The notes under the pieces: model-generated
Databases searched by the model: none
What the model was told of the DNA's origin: nothing
What the model saw: the letters and a program-made list of their open reading frames with translations, nothing else
Program-made: the position numbers and the translations under genes
NCBI GenBank assembly: GCA_964529305.1
Contig: CAZGUX010000103.1
Location: forward strand, 8,705 to 72,704
Origin: CAZGUX01 sp964529305
GTDB taxonomy: Bacteria > Acidobacteriota > Terriglobia > Bryobacterales > Bryobacteraceae
Direction of reading: 5' to 3'
Length of the DNA: 64,000 bases
Shown: positions 7,217 to 16,560 of the stretch, in pieces
Layout of the letters: every line of letters starts with the position of its first letter
Numbering within the stretch: position 1 is the stretch's first letter

Positions 7217-10200
7217 ATGAAGAGAGTCCTCGCTTGCCTCTACTTCCTCATGTCATCTTCCGCGGCAGTGGGCCAAGTGCTGCCTGTAGGAACCGTGGAC
7301 GGGACCGTTAAGGACAGCACCGGGGGCGCCCTGGCCGGTATCATCGTCACCCTCAGGAACGTTGATACCAACCAAAGCCGAACCGCGGCGACCAATGAAA
7401 TCGGCTACTTCTTCTTCCCACTAGTCAATCCAGGCCGGTACGAAGTGAACGCGGAGAAGTCCGGTTTCAAGAAAGGAACCCAGGAGACGGTGGTCAGAAC
7501 CGGCATTCGCTCGACCGCTGACTTCACGCTGGAAGTTGGCCAAGTCACCGAGCAGGTACAGGTGACCGGTCAGGCGGCCCTTCTGGAAACCTCCACGGCT
7601 GCCGTCAGCCGGAATGTGGAGCAGCGTACGGTTACGGACATGCCCTTGCTGGCCCGCAACGTTCTAATGCTGGTCAACCTCGCCCCCGGCGTTACGAACA
7701 ATAGAGCTACCAATGTGACCACGGGTTTGATCGACACAGACGGGGTTTCCTACACGTCCGCGTCCGGCGCCAACAACCGGACGAACGAGTTCCTGATGGA
7801 CGGGATCCCGAACAACATCTCGGACCGCGTGGCGTATATTCCCGGCGTGGACGCCGTAGAGGAATTCACGGTGCAGACCAACGCACTCGACGCCGAATAC
7901 GGCCATGGCGGCGGAATGTTTGTCAACGTGACCACCAAAGGCGGCACCAACGAGTTCCACGGGAACGTATACGACTTCTTCCGGAACGACAAGTTGAACG
8001 CCAACTCGTTCTTCGGGAACAAGAACAGTAGCCCGCGACCGGTCTTCCGGTTCAATCAGTTTGGCGTGGCGATGGGCGGTCCGGTGGTGATTCCGAAGGT
8101 GTTTAACGGAAAGAACAAGCTGTTCTGGTTTTTCAACTTCGAAAGCCTCCGTCAGCGCACTCCGATCACCTACCGGTTTACTGTCCCCACGGAGTTGCAG
8201 AAGCAGGGAGACTTCAGCCAGACGTACAACGCGGCGGGTGTGCCTTTTCAGATTGCGGACCCGCTCACGACGACCTCGGCTGGACTCCGCCAGCTTTTCC
8301 CCGAGGGTAAGATTCCGGCGGCCCGATTGAACGCCATCGCCCGCAATGTCCTGAACCGGTATCCTGCTCCTACCTCGCTCGGGGACCCATTCACCAACGC
8401 GAACAACTACTTCAGCCAGGTGCCGCAAGTCTACGACGGCGAAAACTATTCACTGCGAATCGATCCCAACCTTGGGGCGCACCGGTTCTTTGTCCGCTGG
8501 TCGCAGAACCAAGGCTTCCCGGGCAATCCAACACCGTGGGACATCGGCGGCAAAGGAGTGGGAGAACTCGTGGGTAACAATCGCGCGCAGACCTCGATCG
8601 GCCTCAGCGATGCCTATGTGTTCAACCCGACGACGGTCATTACCGCTCAAGGAGGCTTCACCCGCTGGACCCAACAGGGGACCTATCCGAGTTTCGACAA
8701 GACCCAGCTTGGCTGGTCGCAGCAGTTCGTCAGCCAGTTCCAGCAGGACATTTTCCCGCGTTTTGACAACTCCGATATCTATTACATCGGAGCGGGTGAA
8801 GGACGATGGTTCGAACACACGAACACGTTCTCGTACAACGTGGGCGTGACAAAGATCGCCGGCGGCCACAATATGAAATGGGGCTTCCAGGGCCAGGTCA
8901 AGCAGAACAACTCCCAGGGCGCGAACCGCCCCGCCGGCCAGTACACCTTCAACCGGGCTTTTACCCAACCCAACGCGTTTCAGCCCGGCAACAATCTGGG
9001 CAACGGCATCGCCAGCATGCTGCTTGGGAACATAGGGTCGGGCTTCAACAGCCTCAACGCGGCCACCGCGACGCAGTCCCCGTTTTACGGTTGGTATTTT
9101 CAGGACGACTTCAAAGTGACTTCGAAGCTGACGTTGAATCTCGGGTTTCGCTACGACCTGATGCTGGGTACTACCGAGCGCTACAACAAGAACGCGTTTG
9201 GGCTGGATTTCGACGTCGCGAGCCCTATTGAATCGGCCGCCAAGGCGGCGTACGCGGCTAATCCGATCGCCGAACTCTCACCTGCAAACTTCAACGTGCG
9301 GGGCGGACTGATTTTCGCGACGCCGGACAACCGGCGGAACACGATCTCGGACAAGAAGAACTGGCAGCCTCGCATCGGCGTCGCCTACCGCCTGACCCCA
9401 CGGACTGTCCTGCGCGCCGGCGCTGGAATCTTCTACTCCGTATGGTGGCAGCCGTTCGTCAATGTGACCGGGTTCCTCTCGAACACGGATGTTGTCAGTA
9501 CCCTTGATGGTGGTCTGACTCCGAATCACACACTCACCGATCCGTTCCCCAACGGCATGACGCCGCCGACGGGCTCCAGCCTTGGGCTTGCGACGTTCCT
9601 TGGGCAATCGCTTTCCCTGTACAAGTATCGCCGTGACAATATCCGCAATAACCGGTGGAGCTTCGGCATCCAGCAAATGCTTACCAGCGATCTACAGGTG
9701 GAGGTCAACTACGTCGGCCAAAGTGCCAGTAATCTGGTCGTATCCTCGGGCTCCGGCGATAGCGGGCGCCAACTCAACAACGTCTCCAACGGCACCGGTG
9801 GCGCATTCGACCAGAAGTACTTCTCCCTGGGCGCGCGGCTCAGCCAGAGGGTTCCCAATCCCTTCCAGGGGCTCATCCCCCAGCCAAGTCCCCTGGCTGG
9901 TCCCACTATTACCGTCGCCCAGTTGTTAAACCCCTATCCCCACTTTCTGAATATCAATCACATTCGTGAAATGGGTGGAACGAGCAACTATCATTCGCTC
10001 CAGGCGAGCGTGAACCAACGACTGAAGCGCGGACTGAGCGTTCAACTCGCATATACGTTTTCCAAGCAACTCGAAAGCTTGCGTTATGTGGAAACGAGCG
10101 ACACCTTTACGCCGCAGATGACAGGTCAATTCGACAATCCGCATCGCGTGTCCGCGGGGATCATTTTCGAGGCGCCCTTCGGTGAGGGGCGCTCATACAA

Positions 10201-10642
10201 GACCGATGTGAGAGCGTTGGACAAGATCATTGGCGGGTGGCAGTGGAGCGCCCTGTACATCTACCAGACGGGACAGGCCGTCGCGCTGCCCGCGGCGGTG
10301 GCCACAGGCACCAGTCCGGAGCTGGACAATCGCACGATCGACCGTTGGTTCAATGGCGCCTCGATGTCGGTCCTGCCCGCGTTTACTGGACGCTCCCTTC
10401 CATACTACTGGGGCGGACTGCGCTTCCCGGCCATGAATAACTGGGACATGGCGTTCCTCAAGAACACCTATGTTTACCAGGAACGAGTCAAGCTCCAGTT
10501 CCGTCTGGAGATGCTCAATGCGTTCAACCGCGTGTGGTTCGGAGGGCTGAATACCAGCATCCTGAGCCCGACCTACACTCAGTTGACCGGCCAGCAGAAC
10601 AATCCGCGCAATATCCAGTTGGGGTTGAAGCTGATCTTCTGA
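7217..10642 (+). CDS. Oar-like TonB-dependent outer-membrane receptor
   Basis: The ATG at 7217 follows AGAAGGGGA and gives a signal peptide ending SSSAAVGQ; the frame is also open 23 codons upstream. The 1141-residue protein starts with a carboxypeptidase-regulatory-like beta domain (GTVDGTVKDSTGGALAGI..., about 25-105). Next come a plug domain (PLLARNVLMLVNLAPGV; EFLMDGIPNN; NALDAEYGHGGGMFVNVTTK) and a long 22-strand-type barrel ending in QLGLKLIF with the terminal Phe expected for BAM recognition. Such receptors import large ligands, often oligosaccharides or peptides, using TonB energy. No classical TonB box is evident. The ligand is not predictable from sequence. The upstream CadC-like gene is the likely regulator. 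Confidence 0.92.
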   Translation: MKRVLACLYFLMSSSAAVGQVLPVGTVDGTVKDSTGGALAGIIVTLRNVDTNQSRTAATNEIGYFFFPLVNPGRYEVNAEKSGFKKGTQETVVRTGIRSTADFTLEVGQVTEQVQVTGQAALLETSTAAVSRNVEQRTVTDMPLLARNVLMLVNLAPGVTNNRATNVTTGLIDTDGVSYTSASGANNRTNEFLMDGIPNNISDRVAYIPGVDAVEEFTVQTNALDAEYGHGGGMFVNVTTKGGTNEFHGNVYDFFRNDKLNANSFFGNKNSSPRPVFRFNQFGVAMGGPVVIPKVFNGKNKLFWFFNFESLRQRTPITYRFTVPTELQKQGDFSQTYNAAGVPFQIADPLTTTSAGLRQLFPEGKIPAARLNAIARNVLNRYPAPTSLGDPFTNANNYFSQVPQVYDGENYSLRIDPNLGAHRFFVRWSQNQGFPGNPTPWDIGGKGVGELVGNNRAQTSIGLSDAYVFNPTTVITAQGGFTRWTQQGTYPSFDKTQLGWSQQFVSQFQQDIFPRFDNSDIYYIGAGEGRWFEHTNTFSYNVGVTKIAGGHNMKWGFQGQVKQNNSQGANRPAGQYTFNRAFTQPNAFQPGNNLGNGIASMLLGNIGSGFNSLNAATATQSPFYGWYFQDDFKVTSKLTLNLGFRYDLMLGTTERYNKNAFGLDFDVASPIESAAKAAYAANPIAELSPANFNVRGGLIFATPDNRRNTISDKKNWQPRIGVAYRLTPRTVLRAGAGIFYSVWWQPFVNVTGFLSNTDVVSTLDGGLTPNHTLTDPFPNGMTPPTGSSLGLATFLGQSLSLYKYRRDNIRNNRWSFGIQQMLTSDLQVEVNYVGQSASNLVVSSGSGDSGRQLNNVSNGTGGAFDQKYFSLGARLSQRVPNPFQGLIPQPSPLAGPTITVAQLLNPYPHFLNINHIREMGGTSNYHSLQASVNQRLKRGLSVQLAYTFSKQLESLRYVETSDTFTPQMTGQFDNPHRVSAGIIFEAPFGEGRSYKTDVRALDKIIGGWQWSALYIYQTGQAVALPAAVATGTSPELDNRTIDRWFNGASMSVLPAFTGRSLPYYWGGLRFPAMNNWDMAFLKNTYVYQERVKLQFRLEMLNAFNRVWFGGLNTSILSPTYTQLTGQQNNPRNIQLGLKLIF

Positions 10643-10956
10643 GGGAGTCTTCGGGTGACCGATACTCGGGCCGGCTTCCTCAGGGAAGCGATCGGCCGTG
10701 GCTTGCCGGATTGATTGGGGGCGGCAGTGTTGTTCTGTTGCCGCCTCGCGGCAAGTATCTTATGCAACGCCCCACGAATCGGCCTTGGGCGATGATCTTC
10801 TTCCTCACCGCACAGAGTACGATCTCGGCGGTGTCGTGCAGGTTTCAGTTTTTGCATCAGTTCATCCTGGGCGAACCGGGGCGGCGAACCGGGGCCGTCG
10901 TTGACCCCGAGTGCCGAACAGAAGTCTGGCACGGTGGCGGGCGGCGGGATGTTACC

Positions 10957-11398
10957 GGCGGGATAAAAGGGAGCCACTTCCGGCGGAATAAGGGAACCAG
11001 TGGACGGTGTTTGCGTTGCCAGGTCACACCGCTACCCTCTCAGTCATCCGACCGGCTTCCCGCAGCACGCGAGCCTTCAGGAGAGAGTAAAGCACTACAG
11101 ACCGATACCCTCCAGCGCCGTCAACGAGAACGTGAGCGTCGAATCACCCCGAGCAATAGCGCAGCGATCCATTGGTAGCCGGCTTTGCCGGTTGGATCTG
11201 TCCTCGCGCCCCAGGCAGGACGGAACGATTCAGCGACGATGAGCAAGAGCACTGACGCTGCAAAGCATTCTGCTGCGGCTTGGCACCATTCCGCAAGACC
11301 GCTACTTTAGAATCTGAATGTAGAGTGCCTACCGCGTCCCCGCCAATGCACTGGCGGTGGTGTCGGTGGCACCGCCTTATCCCGCCGAGAATGGCTCC
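10957..11398. mobile_element. Degenerate IS21-like element reduced to its terminal repeats
   Basis: At 10957-10998 two tandem units of the form GGCGGRATAARGGGARCC occur, separated by ACTTCC. The 24-mer at 10970-10993 (starting GGAGCCACTTCCGGCGG) is matched at 20 of 24 positions by the reverse complement of 11375-11398. Multiple 'GGCGGGATAAA..GAGCCA' terminal repeats are typical of IS21-family ends. No istA or istB reading frame survives in the roughly 380 bases between them, so this is either a collapsed copy or a MITE-like derivative. The family assignment comes from my recollection of IS21 ends and was not searched. Confidence 0.5.
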
Positions 11399-11488
11399 AC
11401 CTCTCGCCGCCGACAACAGCGGGAAGTGCGCACTGCGAGTTTTCCCCATTCAAAAGCCGAACAGGGCGCTGAAACCCACTGGAAATCC

Positions 11489-11507
11489 GCAAAGCGGACC
11501 GCTTTGC
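11489..11507. repeat. 19-base perfect palindrome
   Basis: The sequence is GCAAAGCGG-A-CCGCTTTGC, with 9-base arms around a single central base. It lies in non-coding DNA just outside the IS21-like remnant. It could be a protein-binding site or a REP-like hairpin. No flanking T-tract supports a terminator. Confidence 0.5.
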
Positions 11508-11734
11508 CGGTTTTCTCCCGTCGCGACGCCGGTCACGCAGCCGAACTATGCCTACTCGTTCGAGGAGAATGACCGGCTGCGAACCTCATGCAGCCGATCG
11601 TGCCATGCGTGGTCGACAATGCCGCCAGCCACGCGGCACATTTCTTCGAGGAAGTTTGACGATCAGCAAGCGATCCAAGTCGCCCCTTGCCGCATTCTCG
11701 GCGCGACCTGGCTGGACCCGGTTCGTCAATAGCG

Positions 11735-14017
11735 TCAATCAATCGATCTGGAAGGTTTCCTTCCCGCTGGTGTCTTCGGGACCACATCTGCGACCACCAG
11801 TCCAGTCCCGCTCCCATTCCCGGCCGTGGCCTCGAAGCCCAGGTAGTAGCGCCCGGGGGCGATCGTGTCGCCTGCCGTAACGTTCAGGTCATCGTCCTTG
11901 AGAATCGACTTCAGTCCCGCGGGGACGCTCGTCAGCCGGTACGTGACCGACTTTGGCGATGGACCCTCCACTTCGAGCCTTGCACGGCCTCCGGGAAACT
12001 CCTGGCCGATCACCACCCTCATCATCGTCTGGGAGAACGCGCGCAGCGACGAAGCGTTCGCGTCAAACTGGCGGGGATCGAGCATGACCGGCAGGTGAAC
12101 CGATGCCCCCTCTCCGTCGTCACCCTGGCAATAGGCGCTGCCGCTGAAGTGCCATTCCCCCTTGGCCGATTTCGCGAAGGGGCGCGCATCGAACTCGAAC
12201 GCAAGCCGCTGCCGGCCTGGCGGAAAGCTGCCGGATTGGACCAGATGGACATGTGTTTGACCTTGGATCAGACTTCCGTTCCATGTACACCAACCGCCTT
12301 GTGTGGTGGCCTCCCAGACCGCTTCGAGCGCCGTGTATTTCCCGCCGTGCCCTGGCCTGAGCGGCCGAAGCACTACTTTTTCTTCGCCGAAGTTTGCGCC
12401 GCGATCCCATTGCTCGCGCCGGTACGTGCCGGTAGTCAGCACGGCGTTGGTGGTTTTCACGAAATTTCCAAATGAGTTCCCTTCGGGCCGGTATAACTGA
12501 ATTCGCGTGATCGTATAGGGGCCGTCCTTCAATTGTTCGAATAGTTCCTTTGCTGCAACGGACGCTGTGATCTTCTGCCGGCCCGCCGCCAGCTTCGCCT
12601 GGCCGCTGCCGCCCACGCCTGCGGGATTCGCCCCCAGGACGTCAAAGCGCATTTCGTACTTGCCCGGGCGGACGACGTCAAGCGTAGCAGTCACTTCCAG
12701 CCGGTCCGGCCGGCCGTTTCCGTTGTCGTCGACCACCCGCTCGCTGAGCGAAACGAAGGTCGCCACCACCGGCTCTACCATGACTCCCCCGAACAATGTC
12801 TCGCTCGAGAACGCCCGGCCCGAGGCCGTAGTGCCGCTCGCCTGCACCCAGATTCGCATCACGCCGTGGTTCTTCGGAAACAGCGCACCCCGATACCACC
12901 CGTCAGCCGCGCGGGTGAACGAAACCGGTGTCACCACCACTTGCGGAGGCGCGTATTCCTGCGGGCCGTTTCCCGGGTGGGGCAATGGCGCCCGCGTTTC
13001 CACCTTCACGACGAAACGCACAGGACCGGGGACCGCATCGCCCTTCAATCGCACCGCCAACTCGAGCCTGTCGCCTGCAAAGCAACCGTTGGGAAGCCCG
13101 ATGGCCTCCATCCGGACCTCGCCGTCGGGGGCCTTTGCCACTTTCTCCGTTCCTTCGGGGGGACCGCTGAGGATGCGCTCCATGGGCAGAACCAGTGCCT
13201 CGGCCTCCATCGCCCTGCCATTGGATTGGATCTGCGCACGGTAGGTTCCCTTTCCGGCAGCGGCGAGGCTGATCACATGATGGCGGCCCTCGCGGGGCAG
13301 CAGCAGGCCGCTAAACCCGAGCAGCGAGCCCGGTGGGTCAAATTCCGATCGCGAGCCCAGCGTTCTCCACTCGAAGTCTCGCCGCTTGGGCGTCTGTGGG
13401 GTCAGGACTTCGCCATTTGGCAGGCTCACCTGCACTCGGGCGTTCTCATCCGTCACCACGATGTCGATCACGGTTCCGCGTTCGTCCCGGCCCAGCGTCC
13501 AGACCAGGTTCTCGGACGGTTTTGAAGGACCGAGGGAAACCGGTCCCAGCCGGTGAATCCCATCGAATCCCTTGAGCAGATAGTTGACCTCGTCCCGCTC
13601 CGACATGAACCAGGCCCCGACCGACGCCGTCTTGGGCAGGGGCCGGGATGCAAACTCGACCGTGTAGTTGCCGTTTGGACCAGGACGCGTGAATCCAATG
13701 ACGGTGATTGAGCCTCCATCGGTCGAACCGATCTGGGGCTCGACGGGGCTCGCCGACCAGGTGAATCCGTTCGCCTCGGCCGAGGCGGCGGTGATACGGC
13801 GGCCATCCGGGGTGACCAGGGAAACGGTCACCAGATCGGTATCCGTCCCGACCCCGAACCGGTCGCCTCGTCCCGGGGGCTGGCGGACTGACACCACCAG
13901 GCTGCCCCTTGTGGCTCCTTTCAACAGAATGGTATGAACCTCGCCCACGAGATCGCGGGCGTCCTGCGCTTCGCCAGCGACACTCAGACACATGAAGAGG
14001 AAAAGAAAAGGCCGCAT
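11735..14017 (-). CDS. Large exported beta-sandwich protein of unknown function
   Basis: The 760-residue protein begins with a signal peptide (RPFLFLFMCLSVAGEA). The first 270 residues include DLVGEVHTILLKGATRGSLV, VTPDGRRITAAS and INDIVVTDENARVQVSLPNG-like strands, and look like the beta-rich accessory half of von Willebrand A-type exported proteins. Later segments (VVDDNGNGRPDRLEVTATLD near residue 440; GEWHFSGSAYCQGDDGEG) suggest further Ig-like or Ca-binding modules, and DDNGNGRPD has the look of a calcium-binding turn. No catalytic motif is seen and no MIDAS is present. It stands alone, flanked by non-coding repeat-containing DNA on both sides. Confidence 0.7.
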   Translation of the reverse strand: MRPFLFLFMCLSVAGEAQDARDLVGEVHTILLKGATRGSLVVSVRQPPGRGDRFGVGTDTDLVTVSLVTPDGRRITAASAEANGFTWSASPVEPQIGSTDGGSITVIGFTRPGPNGNYTVEFASRPLPKTASVGAWFMSERDEVNYLLKGFDGIHRLGPVSLGPSKPSENLVWTLGRDERGTVIDIVVTDENARVQVSLPNGEVLTPQTPKRRDFEWRTLGSRSEFDPPGSLLGFSGLLLPREGRHHVISLAAAGKGTYRAQIQSNGRAMEAEALVLPMERILSGPPEGTEKVAKAPDGEVRMEAIGLPNGCFAGDRLELAVRLKGDAVPGPVRFVVKVETRAPLPHPGNGPQEYAPPQVVVTPVSFTRAADGWYRGALFPKNHGVMRIWVQASGTTASGRAFSSETLFGGVMVEPVVATFVSLSERVVDDNGNGRPDRLEVTATLDVVRPGKYEMRFDVLGANPAGVGGSGQAKLAAGRQKITASVAAKELFEQLKDGPYTITRIQLYRPEGNSFGNFVKTTNAVLTTGTYRREQWDRGANFGEEKVVLRPLRPGHGGKYTALEAVWEATTQGGWCTWNGSLIQGQTHVHLVQSGSFPPGRQRLAFEFDARPFAKSAKGEWHFSGSAYCQGDDGEGASVHLPVMLDPRQFDANASSLRAFSQTMMRVVIGQEFPGGRARLEVEGPSPKSVTYRLTSVPAGLKSILKDDDLNVTAGDTIAPGRYYLGFEATAGNGSGTGLVVADVVPKTPAGRKPSRSID

Positions 14018-14553
14018 ATCCTAAAATTCGACAGAAATGGTCCAAGGCTGTAGCACAGGTCATCCCCGGGTCCACAAGGGACTCGCGGACCCGTTCCGAC
14101 ATTTGCCTCTTTCACTTCAAGCACTTAAGAGCGAAGGTCTAGAAATCACCACCGGACCTGTGCAATAATTGAAGAAGAAATCAATCTCTCCCTTATCCGC
14201 CAAACTTGTGGCGCATTGTTGCGGATAAGGCGAACCCATCCACTAAAACCCCTGTTTTCAACAACTGCTTCGGGTTGTGTTTCGCACATGTGCAACAAAT
14301 GCGCTCTTATCCGCAACACTTATCCGCTTATCCGCAACACATACGCAACAGATTTCGCGGCATGTTACGTTCACGAGGCTTTACGAAAAATCGACACCGG
14401 ATTTTCAACTACTTGGACAGGGTTTCGCCCGGTTGCCGCCTGTACGGCGGGCTACCCTGGGATTGAGGAACGATCCGAACCGCGGCCGGCAGGCTGCTGG
14501 ACCGGCGCTCGGCTCGAACCAGAGTGGATAGGCGGTACAATCCGGTTTCGACA
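14018..14553. other. Non-coding region with CTTATCCGC repeats
   Basis: This 536-base gap is more AT-rich than its surroundings and has no convincing gene. It holds the repeat cluster at 14191-14338 and the leader of the FAD oxidoreductase. A TACAAT hexamer at 14536-14541 lies only about 12 bases before that gene's ATG and is more likely chance than a -10 box. Confidence 0.5.
14191..14338. repeat. Cluster of GTTGCGGATAAG repeats in both orientations
   Basis: The 12-mer GTTGCGGATAAG occurs at 14218-14229 on the plus strand and as its complement CTTATCCGCAAC at 14306-14317 and 14327-14338. A partial CTTATCCGC lies between the last two (14319-14327), and a variant CCTTATCCGCCAAAC is at 14191-14205. 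The two full complement copies are 21 bases apart start to start, exactly two helical turns. The arrangement suggests either a multi-site protein-binding region or the ends of an excised element. Confidence 0.65.
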
Positions 14554-16560
14554 ATGCGATCTCTTCTTTTCCTGGTAGCGGCCTTCACCCTGAACGCCCA
14601 AACCTACACTCTCGTCGACGTGCAGAAGGTACCCGCGCTCGGAGACTGGCGAGCCGCGCTCGAGACTTTTACTGTCCCTGTGCAGGTTGGCGAAGAACGA
14701 TGTGATGTCCTCGTGGCGGGGGCGGGCATGGGAGGCGTATCTGCCGCGATCACCCTGGCGAAGCTCCAACTCAGCGTCTGCCTGACCGAGGAAACCGATT
14801 GGGTGGGCGGGCAGATGACCGCCGGCGGAGTCTCCGCGCTGGACGAGAACAAGTTCATCGAGATCGCCGGCGGCACGCGCTCCTATTACGACCTGCGCGA
14901 GCGCATCCGCCGCCACTATCGCGAAAAGACCGCCCTGAAACCCGAGTTCGCAGCGTTTCGAGCGCTCAATCCCGGAGCCTGCTATGTCTCCGCGCTCTGT
15001 TTCGAACCGCCCGTAGGCGTTGCCGCGGTGGAGTCCATGCTTCGCGAGCACACCGCCATTCGACTGTTTCCGCGAACCCAGATCGCGCACCTCGAGGTCG
15101 CCGGGGGAAAGATCGTCTCCGCGTTGGCCTATCGCTTCGACACAAAGACCGTCTTGCGGTTCCGGCCGCGGTTTGTTCTGGATGCGACCGAAATGGGCGA
15201 CCTGCTGCCGCTGGCAAAGGTTCCCTACGTGACAGGCTCCGAGCCCAAAAGCGAAACCGGCGAACCGCACGCGACGGAGAAGGCCAACCAGGCCTGCGTG
15301 CAGAGTTTCACTTATCCGTTCGTGATCGAGCGGCGGCCGGGCGAGGAGCACCGCATCGCGAAGCCTCCGGGCTACGAGCGCATCCGCGATTCACAGCCGT
15401 TCACCTTCCGCTTCAACTATCCGGTCGAGTACGGGTGGCGCGGTCAGTTCACCTACGCGATGTTTGGCGAAGACCCACCGGTGCCCAACAATATGTCGCC
15501 CCGGCCGGTCTTCCCGTGGAGACGGGTCCTCGCGGCCCGGCAGTTCGCCTCCGGTGTTCCGAACGATGTGGCTTTGATCAACTGGCCGCGCCAGGACTAT
15601 CATTCCGAGTCTGTGCTCGACCGCGAGCCGGCCGACGTCGCCCGCATTCTACAGGCGGCCAAGCAGGTGTCGCTCGCGTTTCTCTTTTGGCTGCAGAACG
15701 ACGTCCCTCGAGACGACGGCAAAGGCTCCGGCTACCCGGAATTACGACTGCGCGCGGATATGATGGGCAGCCCCGACGGATTGTCGAAGTATCCCTACAT
15801 CCGCGAGTCGCGGCGTCTCCGCGCCAAAGGCCGAGTGGTCGAGCAGGACATCGTGGCGGACTATCAGCAGGGTCCTCGCTCGCGGTTCTTTCCGGATTCC
15901 GTCGGCACAGGCTTCTATATGGTGGACATCCATCCCTGCGGCGCCAACGAGCGCGGCCGCATGATGATGCCCAAGCCGTTTCAGATTCCGATGTCCACGC
16001 TGATCCCGGAAGGAGTCACAAACTTCCTGCCCGCGGGCAAGAACCTCGGCGTTACCCATCTGACCAACGGAGCCTTTCGGCTGCATCCGGTGGAGTGGAA
16101 TATCGGCGAAGCCGCGGGAATGGTCGCCGCCCTCGCGCTGAAAACCGGAGGCGCGCTCCCGGCGCACGAACGGGTGCAAGAAGAACTGGCCCGGGCAGGG
16201 GTGCCGCTCTACTGGTTCGACGATCTGGCGCCGTCGCACCCGGCGTTTGCCGCGATCCAGGTGGCGGCGATGCGCGGGTGGTATCCGATCGATCCGACGG
16301 GTTTGCACGCCTCTCCCGAAGCGCCTCTCACCAGGGCCGAGGCGGCGCGATCGCTGGCGGCGTTCTTTGGTGAAAAGACCGACGATCCCGTGAAACTTGC
16401 CGTCTCCCGAGGCTGGATGGCGGTGGATCACCGCAACTGGTTCCACCCCGATCTTCCGTTCGCGTGGGCGGACTGCCGCGCGAAACTACCGCCTCCCGCG
16501 GGTCCGCTCCAACCGGGACCGGTTACTCGCGCCGGCTGGGCGCTGCGGCTGGCGCGCTGA
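14554..16560 (+). CDS. Exported FAD-dependent oxidoreductase with SLH-like C-terminus
   Basis: The ATG at 14554 gives a signal peptide (RSLLFLVAAFTLNAQT); the frame extends 10 codons upstream to a GTG. In the 668-residue product an FAD-binding Rossmann motif reads DVLVAGAGMGGVSAAITLAK (about residue 50). It is followed by ETDWVGGQMTAGGVSALDEN, the hallmark of the FAD-dependent oxidoreductase family PF12831 (xanthan-lyase-like). The conserved late segment FLPAGKNLGVTHLTNGAFRL (about 490-510) completes the FAD site. From about residue 565 two units, HPAFAAIQVAAMRGWYPIDP...PLTRAEAARSLAAFFG and PVKLAVSRGWMAVD...FHPDLPFAW, resemble S-layer-homology repeats, which would attach the enzyme to the cell surface. 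The substrate is unknown. Its 3' end overlaps the convergent rfbD gene by 38 bases. Confidence 0.85.
   Translation: MRSLLFLVAAFTLNAQTYTLVDVQKVPALGDWRAALETFTVPVQVGEERCDVLVAGAGMGGVSAAITLAKLQLSVCLTEETDWVGGQMTAGGVSALDENKFIEIAGGTRSYYDLRERIRRHYREKTALKPEFAAFRALNPGACYVSALCFEPPVGVAAVESMLREHTAIRLFPRTQIAHLEVAGGKIVSALAYRFDTKTVLRFRPRFVLDATEMGDLLPLAKVPYVTGSEPKSETGEPHATEKANQACVQSFTYPFVIERRPGEEHRIAKPPGYERIRDSQPFTFRFNYPVEYGWRGQFTYAMFGEDPPVPNNMSPRPVFPWRRVLAARQFASGVPNDVALINWPRQDYHSESVLDREPADVARILQAAKQVSLAFLFWLQNDVPRDDGKGSGYPELRLRADMMGSPDGLSKYPYIRESRRLRAKGRVVEQDIVADYQQGPRSRFFPDSVGTGFYMVDIHPCGANERGRMMMPKPFQIPMSTLIPEGVTNFLPAGKNLGVTHLTNGAFRLHPVEWNIGEAAGMVAALALKTGGALPAHERVQEELARAGVPLYWFDDLAPSHPAFAAIQVAAMRGWYPIDPTGLHASPEAPLTRAEAARSLAAFFGEKTDDPVKLAVSRGWMAVDHRNWFHPDLPFAWADCRAKLPPPAGPLQPGPVTRAGWALRLAR

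Larger units (their letters stand above)
10643..11734. other. 1.1-kb gap with degenerate mobile-element remnants
   Basis: No open frame here has a recognisable protein; those present are short, overlap one another and look random. The gap contains the IS21-like inverted ends at 10957-11398 and a 19-base palindrome at 11489-11507. The stretch 11510-11734 shows nothing I can name. Confidence 0.55.

Noticed and set aside
4819..10642. SusCD-type polysaccharide locus
   Set aside because: No SusD-like lipoprotein or glycosidase lies beside the receptor; Oar-like receptors usually act without SusD.
10534..11178. 214-codon frame after the TonB receptor
   Set aside because: It begins inside the receptor in another frame and shows no recognisable domain; its composition looks random.
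14191..14338. CRISPR array
   Set aside because: Units are 12 bases, occur in both orientations and have no regular unique spacers; no cas genes are nearby.
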